From Rhizobacter sp. SG703 (lineage in GTDB: Bacteria; Pseudomonadota; Gammaproteobacteria; Burkholderiales; Burkholderiaceae_C): DNA of 64,000 bases. Under the pieces are notes generated by a model. It made no database searches. It was not told where the DNA came from and saw only the letters and a program-made list of their open reading frames with translations. A program made the translations under genes and the position numbers. Below are positions 15,251 through 23,496 of this stretch, one piece after another (positions within the stretch are counted from its first letter, which is position 1; each line of letters opens with the position of its first letter). The stretch spans positions 46,143-110,142 of the forward strand of contig NZ_JAAZQK010000015.1 in NCBI RefSeq assembly GCF_012275445.1, in the 5' to 3' direction.

Positions 15251-18200
15251 TCACTGCCAGCGCAGCGTCCAGATGAAGTCCAGCGAGTTGTCCAGCCCCG
15301 ACTGCGCGCGCAGCGTGAAGCGCTGGGCGATGCGGTAGATCAGCTGCCAGTTGCCGGTGGTCGCGTTCAGGCTGCGTTCGTAGCCGACGTACCAGCGCCG
15401 CGACAGCTGCTTGCCGAGCGACACCACCGTCTCGCGCACGTCGGTTGCGCTGTTCGTGTTCTGCGACACCGACAGGTCGTCGATGCCCAGCACCTTCAGC
15501 GGGTCGGCGCCGCCGCCTTCGCCGGCCAGCAGCGCCAGCGCCGCGCGCTGCAGCAGCGCGGTGTCGGCCTTGCCCAGCCCGTCGCTGGCGCGGCCGAGCA
15601 GCATCCACGACAACTTGTCGATCTCGGACAGGTCCGGCTCGGAGAACAGCCGCACGCGCGGCGTCAATGCGGTGCCGGTGATCGCGACGCCGACCCGCAC
15701 GTCCAGGTTCGGCCGGGTCGCCTCGATGTCGAGCCGGGGGTTCTCCGGCGTGCCGCTGAAGGTGATGATGCCGCGGTCGATCGTCAGCTTCTGGCCGTAG
15801 GCGTTGTAGGTGCCGTCGACCGCGCGCACGCTGCCGTTCAGCGCCAGCTTGCCGCCCGGCGTCGTCAGCTTCAGCTCGCCTTCGAGCCGGGTGTCGATGC
15901 CGCGCCCGCGCAGCCGCAGCGCGTCGCCCAGGTTCACCGTCAGGTCGACCGCGACGTTGCGGTTGCTCGGCGCGGCGGCCGGCCCGCTGGCCTCGAGGGC
16001 GGCCGTGCGGTTGACCACCACGACGTCGCCCGACAGGCTGGGCGCGTTCGCCAGGCTGAAATCGAACAAACCTTCGTCGACCTTGAAGCTGCCGTCGACC
16101 TTCAGGTTGTCGCGGTCGAGATCCACCTGTGCGCGGCCGGTGGTGACGATGCGCCGGTCGACCCGGCCCAGCAGCTGGAAGCGCTCGGCCACCAGCGTCA
16201 TCTGCGCATGCGGCTTCTCGCCGAACTCGGCGTTGCCGGTCAGCTTGACGGTGCCGTTGCCGGCCCGCGCCTGGAAGGTGTTGATCTTCGCGTTGTCGCC
16301 CTGCAGCGCGATGTCGACCTCGCCGTCGGTCACGTTGACGCCCTGCAGGATGTTGCGCGCCGACAGGTCGGAGCCCTTCATGTGGCCGGTGTACTCGATC
16401 GCGCCGAAGCGCCCGCCGATGGTGGCGGTGGTGCCGAGCTTGCCGCCCAGGCGCCAGCCGGTGGGCACCCATGCACCCCAGGTGCCGAGGTTCGCGACCT
16501 GGGCCTCGAGCACGCCTTGCACCGGCGCGTCGGGCTCGGGCCAGGCGCGCTTCGGCGAGGTGCGCACGACGATCGCGCCGGCCGCCACGCCGAGCTGGTT
16601 GCCGGCCAGGCCCTGCGTGAAGTTCCAGACGCCGTCCTGCGCGCTCAGGCCGAGCCGCAGGTCGGTCAGGCCGAGCGGCTGCGTGCCGGTCTCGTCGGTC
16701 ACCGACAGGTCGCCGCGCACCCGTTCGAGCACGATGTCGGCGCTGAACTCGGCGGCCTGGTGCACGACGATCCTGCCGCCGATCTGCAAGTCGCCGCCCC
16801 AGCCGAAATCCGGCTGCAGCCGACGCAGCAGCGGCGCGATCGCGACCGGTTGCAGCTCGGCCTGCACGTCGAGCTGCTGGGTCTGCACGCCTTGGCCGGC
16901 CTGCCAGCGGATGGCGTCCCAGCGCAGCCCGGCGCCGAGGATGTCGGCCCGCCCGGCCGACACGCTGGCCCAGGGCGCGTCGCCGGCCTGCACCTCGACG
17001 TCGACGTTCTGCGCCAGCAGCCAGGGCGCGCTGCCGGGCTGGTTGCTGCGCACCTCGGCCTGCTGCAGCGTGCCCTTCCAGTTCAGCGGGGTCGACGGCT
17101 TGCCGGCGGTGCTGCCGATGGAAGGGCGCAGCGACGAGCCGTCGAACGGCGCGCCGCTCAGGCTGCCGCGCGCGGCCAGCAGCACCAGCGTGCGGCCGGT
17201 GGGGGCCGCCGGGGCGGAGGCGGCAGACGCAGCGGACGCAGCCGAGGCGGCCGAGGCGGCCGCGAGAGGCGCGCTGGCGGCCCGCGCGGCCGGCGGCGGC
17301 TGCACGTTGTCGACCCAGGCCGGCGGCAGGGCCTTCAGCTCGGTGCGCCAGTTCAGCGTGTGCGCGCGGGCCGTGCCCTGCAACTGCAGCCGGCTGCTGT
17401 CGAGGCCCTGGCCGCGCCAGGCGCCCTGGGCGATGTCGGCGGCGAGTTCCAGCGGCGCGTCGGCGCTGGTGCCGGCCTGCCAGCGCAGCTCGGCCTGGCC
17501 GACCGCCAGCGCGCCGGCGCGCAGCTTCGCGACCGTGGCCTTGCCCTGCGTCTTCACGTCGGGCCAGCGGCCGGTCAGCTCGGCCTCGCCGTTGAAGCTG
17601 CCGTTCAGCCCGTCGAGCAGCCCCGACGCCTGCGCGCCCGGCAGCAGCTTCAGCAGCGGCTGCAGGCGCGCCAGCACCGGCGCGCGGGCGTCGACATGCC
17701 AGCGGTCGGCGGCGCCCCGTGCATCGGTGGCGAGCGCGCCTTCGGCGTTCAGCGCGTTGCCGCTGGCATCGAGCTTCACGGTCGCGGCGAACGGCGCTCC
17801 GGCGCTCGGGTGGTGCAGCGCAATGTCGCCGCTGAGCGGCACGCCGGCCAGCACGCTGTTGCCGATCACCGCGCTCAGGTCGCCGCGCAGCGCGGCCAGC
17901 CGGTCGAGCAACGTGGCGCCGCGCGGGGCCGGCGCGGTCACGCTGTCGGGCACCGTCAGCGCCAGCTCGCCCTTCACGTTCAACCGGTGCGGCCCGAGGT
18001 GCCAGCTCGATTCGGGCGGGCCGGGGAACCAGGCCGCCGGGTCGAAGTCGACCAGCGCGCCCTTGGCCTTGCCCTGCCATTGCCCCGTGCCGCGCTCGGC
18101 GCCGCCGCTCAGCGTGGCCTGCGCGGCGCCGGCGCTGGCGCGCAGTTCGCGCAGCTCGATGCGCTGCTCGTCGCCTTGCGCATCGACCTTCAGCTGCACC

Positions 18201-19633
18201 GCGCGCGCCGGCTGCAGCAGCTGGCCCTTCAGGTCGACCAGCGCCTTGAAGCTCGGCGGCCGCGCGCTGCCGTCGGGCAGCGGCGGGTGGGTCTGGCCGG
18301 ACAGGCTGACCGGCCCGCCGATCGTCATCGCCGGCAGGTTCGGGTCGAGCTCCGCCGGCGCGACCTTGTCGAGCGTCGCGTTCAGCTCGAAGTTGCCGCC
18401 GTCGATGCGGCCGGTGCCGCTGATGCTGCCGGCCGGTTTGACGCTGCCGGCCAGCAGCGCCTCGAATGCGGCGAGCTCGAACTGCCGCGGCTGGTCGGCG
18501 CGACCGCGCAGGTCGATGCTGAGCTGGCGCAACGGCAGCCGTTGTTCGTCCCAGCGGCCGGGCTTGTCGTTGCGCAGCGTGCCGCGCGCGGCCAGGCCGC
18601 CCTTGCCGCCTTGCGCATCGGTCGGTGCGATCGCGATGTTGCCGCTCAGCGCGGTGACCGGTGCGTTCGTCAGCAGCGCTGACAGGTCGAGCGCCTGCGT
18701 GCTGGCATCGACCTGCGGCAGCGGCCACGGATCGGCCGGCGCGACGATGGCGGTGGCGTCGAGCGACTGACCCTGCGCGCGCAGCACGGCCTGGGCACTG
18801 AAGCGTGCGAGCGGGCCTTTGGCCGACAGGTTCGCGCGCCAGTCGTTGCTGAGCGTCTTCGCCCACGCCGGCAGCGGCGGCAGCGCGGCATCGCTGCCGC
18901 TGCCCTGCACGCCGTCGAGCTGCAGCTCGAGCGGCAGGTCGCCGTCGGTGCCGATCTGCGCATGGCCGGTGATCTTCATCGCATCGAGCCGCAGCGTCGC
19001 AGCGCTGACGCGGTGCAGCCTGCCGCGTTCGGCGCCGAGTTCGATCTTCGCGGCGATCTCGCGCAGCGGATGCGTTTCCAGGCCCGGCACCAGCAGCGAC
19101 CCGACCGTCAGCTGGTCGACGTACAGCTCCACCGGCGAGCGCAGCGAGCGCGGCAGGCGCGTCGGCGTGCTGCTGTCGCCCGGGCCGACCTGCACCGTGA
19201 CGCGCTCGGCCGACATCGAATCGGCATGCACCGCGGCCCAGCTGCGCGGGTAGGGCGTGAACGACAGCGACAGCCCGCGCCAGCGCAGCGCGTCGATCAC
19301 GATGCGGTCGTGTTCGCCGAGCACGACGACGACCTGCTTCGCGCTGAAATCGCCGACCAGCGACCCGCGCGGCTCGCTGACCTGCAGCAGCGGCAGCGCG
19401 CGCACGACGTTGCCGAGCAGCCAGGCGGTGCCGCTTTCGCTGCCGGCGGCCCACAGCGCGGTGCCGACCAGCGCGGCCGGCAGCGCGACCAGCAGCACGA
19501 AGCCGGCGATCAGCAACACCGTCCACCAGCGCCGCCGCCGCCCGAGCGGACCCCGTGGAACCGGCTCCGCCGGGCCACTGGGGGCGCCCCCTGGAGGGGG
19601 AGGACGCGCAGCGTCTTCGGGGGTGGGTGTCAT
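15251..19633 (-). CDS. tamB: Translocation and assembly module subunit TamB
   Basis: A 1460-residue inner-membrane-anchored protein with one transmembrane segment at about residues 37-60 after the basic RGPLGRRRR. The body is a very long, repetitive beta-rich region (AsmA/TamB type). The C-terminal DUF490 region has the conserved SEPDLSEIDKLSWMLLGRASDGLG near residue 1360. TamB spans the periplasm and, with TamA, helps insert outer-membrane proteins or carry phospholipids to the outer membrane. The ATG lies 4 bp after the tamA stop, so the two genes are co-translated. An Ala/Ser-rich low-complexity stretch occurs at about residue 790-820. Confidence 0.95.
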   Translation of the reverse strand: MTPTPEDAARPPPPGGAPSGPAEPVPRGPLGRRRRWWTVLLIAGFVLLVALPAALVGTALWAAGSESGTAWLLGNVVRALPLLQVSEPRGSLVGDFSAKQVVVVLGEHDRIVIDALRWRGLSLSFTPYPRSWAAVHADSMSAERVTVQVGPGDSSTPTRLPRSLRSPVELYVDQLTVGSLLVPGLETHPLREIAAKIELGAERGRLHRVSAATLRLDAMKITGHAQIGTDGDLPLELQLDGVQGSGSDAALPPLPAWAKTLSNDWRANLSAKGPLARFSAQAVLRAQGQSLDATAIVAPADPWPLPQVDASTQALDLSALLTNAPVTALSGNIAIAPTDAQGGKGGLAARGTLRNDKPGRWDEQRLPLRQLSIDLRGRADQPRQFELAAFEALLAGSVKPAGSISGTGRIDGGNFELNATLDKVAPAELDPNLPAMTIGGPVSLSGQTHPPLPDGSARPPSFKALVDLKGQLLQPARAVQLKVDAQGDEQRIELRELRASAGAAQATLSGGAERGTGQWQGKAKGALVDFDPAAWFPGPPESSWHLGPHRLNVKGELALTVPDSVTAPAPRGATLLDRLAALRGDLSAVIGNSVLAGVPLSGDIALHHPSAGAPFAATVKLDASGNALNAEGALATDARGAADRWHVDARAPVLARLQPLLKLLPGAQASGLLDGLNGSFNGEAELTGRWPDVKTQGKATVAKLRAGALAVGQAELRWQAGTSADAPLELAADIAQGAWRGQGLDSSRLQLQGTARAHTLNWRTELKALPPAWVDNVQPPPAARAASAPLAAASAASAASAASAASAPAAPTGRTLVLLAARGSLSGAPFDGSSLRPSIGSTAGKPSTPLNWKGTLQQAEVRSNQPGSAPWLLAQNVDVEVQAGDAPWASVSAGRADILGAGLRWDAIRWQAGQGVQTQQLDVQAELQPVAIAPLLRRLQPDFGWGGDLQIGGRIVVHQAAEFSADIVLERVRGDLSVTDETGTQPLGLTDLRLGLSAQDGVWNFTQGLAGNQLGVAAGAIVVRTSPKRAWPEPDAPVQGVLEAQVANLGTWGAWVPTGWRLGGKLGTTATIGGRFGAIEYTGHMKGSDLSARNILQGVNVTDGEVDIALQGDNAKINTFQARAGNGTVKLTGNAEFGEKPHAQMTLVAERFQLLGRVDRRIVTTGRAQVDLDRDNLKVDGSFKVDEGLFDFSLANAPSLSGDVVVVNRTAALEASGPAAAPSNRNVAVDLTVNLGDALRLRGRGIDTRLEGELKLTTPGGKLALNGSVRAVDGTYNAYGQKLTIDRGIITFSGTPENPRLDIEATRPNLDVRVGVAITGTALTPRVRLFSEPDLSEIDKLSWMLLGRASDGLGKADTALLQRAALALLAGEGGGADPLKVLGIDDLSVSQNTNSATDVRETVVSLGKQLSRRWYVGYERSLNATTGNWQLIYRIAQRFTLRAQSGLDNSLDFIWTLRWQ

Positions 19634-19637
19634 GACG

Positions 19638-21479
19638 TCAGAAGGCAATGCCGACGCTCAAATGGAGGCGGTTTTCGTCGACGGCCTGGCCGTGCGCATA
19701 GTCGATGCGCAGCGGCCCGACCGGGCTGCGCCAGCGCAGGCCGACGCCGTAGCCGTAGACCGAGTTCACATGGCCCCAGGTGTCGGACGCGTTGCCGCCG
19801 TCGGCGAACACCGCCCACCACAGCGAGGGCATGCGCGGCGAGATCGGGCGCGCGATCTCGACGCTGCTGGTCAGCAGGAAGCGGCCGCCGTAGAGCTCGC
19901 CGTCCTTGGTCACCCCGAGCGACCGGTAGGCGTAGCCGCGCACCGAGTCGTCGCCGCCGGCGCGGAACAGCAGCGCATCGGGGATGCCGACGTCGGGCTT
20001 CGCGAACACGCCGCCGGCCTCGACGCGGGCCTGTCCGTACCAGCGCTGGCCGAGCGGCCAGTAGCCGGTCAGGCGGCCGTAGGTGCGGCCGAACGGGCCG
20101 TTGCTGGCGAAGTTGTTCACCGCATAGCCACCGGCCGCCTGGATCGACGCGGTCAGGCCCTTGGTGGGCAGCAGGATGCTGTCGACGTCGCGCCAGACCC
20201 AGTTGTAGTTCTGCGAGACCGCGCGGCTGTCCTGTTCGGCGGTGTCGTTGGTCAGCTTGGAGTCCAGCACCTCGACGAAGATCAGCCGCTCGATGTGCTC
20301 GGTGTCGAGCGAGCGGCCGACCCGCACGCGTGAGTTCAGCGTGATCGCGCCGGCCGAATCGAGCCGCGAGACGCTGGTGGCGATCAGGTTGCGGTACTGG
20401 CCGTCGGTGGGGTTCGACGTCAGGTCGGCGTCCCACGAGCGCAGGTCGCGGCCGAGCTCGAGCTTGTTGTGCAGCTGCGCGTTGAAGCCGAACGGCCGGC
20501 GGTGCCGGTGCTCGAAGGTGAAGCGCCCGCCGGTGTTGTCGCTGTAGCCGATGCCGAAGGTGGCCTGCTGCAGCGGTTGCTCGCGCACCCGCACGGTGAC
20601 CGGCGTCGCGGCGGCCTTGCTTTCGTCGGGATCGATCTCGACCGAGACGCCTTCGAACAGCCCGAGCTTGCCGAGGCGCTCCTGGAAATCGAGGATGCGC
20701 TTCTCGGTGTAGGGCGTGCCGGGCCCGAAGTCGGCGAGGTTGCGGATCGCGCCTTCGTCGTAGCGCTGCAGGCCTTCGATGCGGATCTCGCCGAGGTGGA
20801 ACAGCGGGCCGCTGTCGAGCACCGCGGTGATGCTGGCCTTCTGCGTCGACGCGTCGACGCGCGCCTCGGTGCTCTTCCATTGCGCGGCCGGGTAGCCGTC
20901 GGCGCGCAGCCGGGCCGCCGTCTCGTTCTTCGCCTCGCTCCACAGGGCCTGGCGGAACGGGCGGCCGAGCTTCAGCGGCCACTGGTCTTCGAGGCGGTCG
21001 AGGGTTTCGCGCGCGGCCGGGTCCTTCGAATCGAGGCCCTTCTTCAGCTCGCCTTCGATCTGCAGGTCCCAATGGTCGACGCGGGTGCGCGGGCCGGCCT
21101 GCAGCACCAGCTTGATGACCGGCAGGCCTTCGGCGGTCTCGCTGCGCTCGACGGTGGCCTCGGCGTTGAAGTAGCCCTCGGTCTCGACGAGCGTCCTGGC
21201 CTGGGCCGGTGCGGCGGCGGCGAGGCGGTCGAGCTCGGCGCGGGTGATGCCTTCCTGTGTCGACGACTGGAAGCGGCCGAGGTCGAGGTAGGTGGCGAGC
21301 AGCGTCTTCAGGTCGTCGGGGGCGTCGACCACGAGCCGGTAGGCGGCGAAGGCCGGCGCGGACGCGGCGCCTGCCGGTGCGGCCGCGGATTCGGGCGTCT
21401 TCGCGTCATCGCCTTCGGGCTTGAAGATCGCACAGCCCGACAAGGAGATCGTCAACAGGGACAGCGCGAGCCACCTCAT
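19638..21479 (-). CDS. tamA: Outer-membrane assembly protein TamA, with a lipobox
   Basis: A 613-residue Omp85-superfamily protein. POTRA-like domains occupy about residues 45-265 (FRLGEIRIEGL-type repeats) and the 16-stranded barrel the rest, with the conserved VRGYAYRSLG loop and terminal ending LHLSVGIAF (aromatic last residue, as in outer-membrane barrels). It forms the outer-membrane part of the TAM complex with TamB. The N-terminus MRWLALSLLTISLSGC is a lipoprotein-type signal with Cys16, which is unusual for a classic TamA. The ATG overlaps the stop codon of the upstream VWA gene (ATGA), so VWA, tamA and tamB are likely one transcript. Confidence 0.93.
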   Translation of the reverse strand: MRWLALSLLTISLSGCAIFKPEGDDAKTPESAAAPAGAASAPAFAAYRLVVDAPDDLKTLLATYLDLGRFQSSTQEGITRAELDRLAAAAPAQARTLVETEGYFNAEATVERSETAEGLPVIKLVLQAGPRTRVDHWDLQIEGELKKGLDSKDPAARETLDRLEDQWPLKLGRPFRQALWSEAKNETAARLRADGYPAAQWKSTEARVDASTQKASITAVLDSGPLFHLGEIRIEGLQRYDEGAIRNLADFGPGTPYTEKRILDFQERLGKLGLFEGVSVEIDPDESKAAATPVTVRVREQPLQQATFGIGYSDNTGGRFTFEHRHRRPFGFNAQLHNKLELGRDLRSWDADLTSNPTDGQYRNLIATSVSRLDSAGAITLNSRVRVGRSLDTEHIERLIFVEVLDSKLTNDTAEQDSRAVSQNYNWVWRDVDSILLPTKGLTASIQAAGGYAVNNFASNGPFGRTYGRLTGYWPLGQRWYGQARVEAGGVFAKPDVGIPDALLFRAGGDDSVRGYAYRSLGVTKDGELYGGRFLLTSSVEIARPISPRMPSLWWAVFADGGNASDTWGHVNSVYGYGVGLRWRSPVGPLRIDYAHGQAVDENRLHLSVGIAF

Positions 21480-22672
21480 TTGCTCAGCAGCCGCATGGCC
21501 CCTTCCAGGCCCTGCAGCGTGAGCGGGAACATGCGCTGGTTCATCAGCTGGGCGACGATCGAGATGCTCTGGCGATAGCCCCAGACGCCTTGCGGTTCGG
21601 GGTTGATCCATGCGAATTTCGGGAAGGCATGCGTGAGGCGTTGCAGCCATTCGGCGCCGGCTTCCTCGTTGTTGTATTCGACGCTGCCGCCGGGCTGCAG
21701 GATCTCGTAGGGGCTCATCGTCGCGTCGCCGACGAAGATCAGCTTGTAGTCCTTGTTGTACTTGCGGATCAGGTCCCAGGTCGGGAACTTCTCGCTGTAG
21801 CGGCGGCGGTTGTTCTTCCACATGAAGTCGTAGACGCAGTTGTGGAAGTAGTAGAACTCCAGGTGTTTGAACTCCGCCTTGGCGGCGCTGAACACCTCTT
21901 CGACGCGGTGGATGTGTTCGTCCATCGTGCCGCCGACGTCCATCAGCAGCAGCACCTTCACCTTGTTGTGCCGCTCGGGCACCATCTTGATGTCGAGGTA
22001 GCCGGCGTTGGCGGCGGTCGAGCGGATGGTGTCGTCGAGGTCGAGCTCTTCGTCGGAGCCTTCGCGAGCGAAGCGGCGCAGCCGGCGCAGCGCGACCTTG
22101 ATGTTGCGGGTGCCGAGTTCGAGCGAGTCGTCGTAGTCCTTGAACTGGCGCTGGTCCCAGACCTTCACCGCGCTCTTGTTGCGGGTCTTGTCCTGCCCGA
22201 TGCGCACGCCTTGCGGGTTGTAGCCGAAGGCGCCGAACGGGCTGGTGCCGCCGGTGCCGATCATGCGGTTGCCGCCTTCGTGGCGCTCCTTCTGTTCCTC
22301 GAAGCGTTTCTTCAGCGTTTCCATCAGCTCGTCCCAGCCCATCTTCTCGATGGCGGCCTTGTCCTCGGGGCTGAGTTCGAGTTCGAACTTCTTCTGCAGC
22401 CAGTCGAGCGGGATGTCCTGCGTGAAATCGGTGAGCAGCTCGACGCCCTTGAAGTAGGCGGCGAAGGCGCGGTCGAACTTGTCGAAGTTGGCTTCGTCCT
22501 TGACGAGCGTGGTACGGGCGAGCAGGTAGAACTTGTCGATGGTGGGGCCGCCGCCGTCCGCGTCGTCGCCATCGATCACACCGGCCTGCAGGGCTTCGAG
22601 CAAGGTCAGGTATTCCTTGACGGAGACCTTCAGCTTGGCGGCGCGCAGTGTGAAGAAGAAGTTGGTCAGCAT
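21476..22672 (-). CDS. VWA domain-containing CoxE-like protein
   Basis: A 398-residue cytoplasmic protein. The N-terminal helical half begins MLTNFFFTLRAAKLKVSVKEYLTLLEAL, the standard start of CoxE-like proteins. The C-terminal von Willebrand A domain (about 235-398) has a MIDAS-like DVGGTMDEH in place of DxSxS. Such proteins usually partner with a MoxR-family AAA+ ATPase as a chaperone that loads cofactors or remodels complexes. A MoxR gene lies 3 kb upstream on the same strand (25612-26466). The stop overlaps the tamA start. The gene diverges from the small secreted-protein gene at 22826. Confidence 0.88.
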   Translation of the reverse strand: MLTNFFFTLRAAKLKVSVKEYLTLLEALQAGVIDGDDADGGGPTIDKFYLLARTTLVKDEANFDKFDRAFAAYFKGVELLTDFTQDIPLDWLQKKFELELSPEDKAAIEKMGWDELMETLKKRFEEQKERHEGGNRMIGTGGTSPFGAFGYNPQGVRIGQDKTRNKSAVKVWDQRQFKDYDDSLELGTRNIKVALRRLRRFAREGSDEELDLDDTIRSTAANAGYLDIKMVPERHNKVKVLLLMDVGGTMDEHIHRVEEVFSAAKAEFKHLEFYYFHNCVYDFMWKNNRRRYSEKFPTWDLIRKYNKDYKLIFVGDATMSPYEILQPGGSVEYNNEEAGAEWLQRLTHAFPKFAWINPEPQGVWGYRQSISIVAQLMNQRMFPLTLQGLEGAMRLLSK

Positions 22673-22825
22673 GGCGGGCTGGGAACGGCGTGCCTCGTAT
22701 TGTGACTTCGTCCGCGCGCACCGTCCGCGTGCGCATACCCCATTGTTGCGGTGCGGCATTCCGGTTGTCCTACGGAGGCTTCGCGCATCATGTCCGGGCC
22801 GACACCCCTTGCCTGGCCTTGTGAC

Positions 22826-23494
22826 ATGAAGTTTCCGGCGCGCAAGCGAATCCTGATGACGATCCTGATGGCGGGCGGCACCGCGGCCGCGTGGGCCGCG
22901 CCGCCGGTGCCGTGCCGCGTCGCGCCGTTCGCCGACGCCGGCGTGTCCGACCGCGAGGCCTTGCTGGCGAAGCGGTGCGGCGGCGACAACATCGACTGGA
23001 AGATCGAGACCCCGCGCGCGAACCCGACCGACGTCGGGCCGAGCCAGCTGCGCTCGCGGGTCGAGACCAGCACCACCGAAACGCTGGGCAGTGGCTTGAA
23101 GACCTCGTTGCGGATGAGCTGGGCCGGCCTGCGCACCGAGACCGAACCGGGCCTGCGCACCGAGCAGGCGATCGTCGCGGCCGGCGCGCAGGTGCGGCTG
23201 GCCGACAGCTGGGCCTTGCAGATGAACCTGGGGCGCGACGTGGCGGGCGTGCCGCGCAACCGCGCCACGTTGTCGAGCGTGTGGCAGCCGCTGCGCAGCG
23301 GGACGCTCTATGCCGAATGGGTCGGTACCGGGCCGTCGGCGAGCGAGACCGAGGTCAACCGGGTCGGGGCCCGGTGGTGGCTGGTGCCGCGGCGGCTGTC
23401 GTTCGATCTCGGCACCGCGCAGCGGCCGGGGGTGCCGGGGTGGGAGGATCCCCGGTTTGCGGTCACCTGGGATATTTCGAATCTTCTGCGCTGA
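22826..23494 (+). CDS. Predicted secreted protein, unknown function
   Basis: A 222-residue protein with a signal peptide (about residues 1-24, ending AWAAP) and two Cys residues in the mature N-terminus. The C-terminal ~130 residues look beta-rich with alternating hydrophobic residues (TLYAEWVGT, RLSFDLGTAQ), which would suit a small outer-membrane barrel or a soluble beta-sandwich. No family is recognised. No good ribosome-binding site precedes ATG 22826. It interrupts the run of minus-strand genes between MoxR/S9 and VWA, and its stop is 2 bp from the S9 peptidase stop. Confidence 0.6.
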   Translation: MKFPARKRILMTILMAGGTAAAWAAPPVPCRVAPFADAGVSDREALLAKRCGGDNIDWKIETPRANPTDVGPSQLRSRVETSTTETLGSGLKTSLRMSWAGLRTETEPGLRTEQAIVAAGAQVRLADSWALQMNLGRDVAGVPRNRATLSSVWQPLRSGTLYAEWVGTGPSASETEVNRVGARWWLVPRRLSFDLGTAQRPGVPGWEDPRFAVTWDISNLLR

Positions 23495-23496
23495 AG

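Noticed and set aside
15201-19526. 1441-residue open frame in another frame of tamB
   Set aside because: It is a shadow of tamB with Arg/Ala-rich sequence and no domain; TamB and its C-terminal signature are in the other frame.
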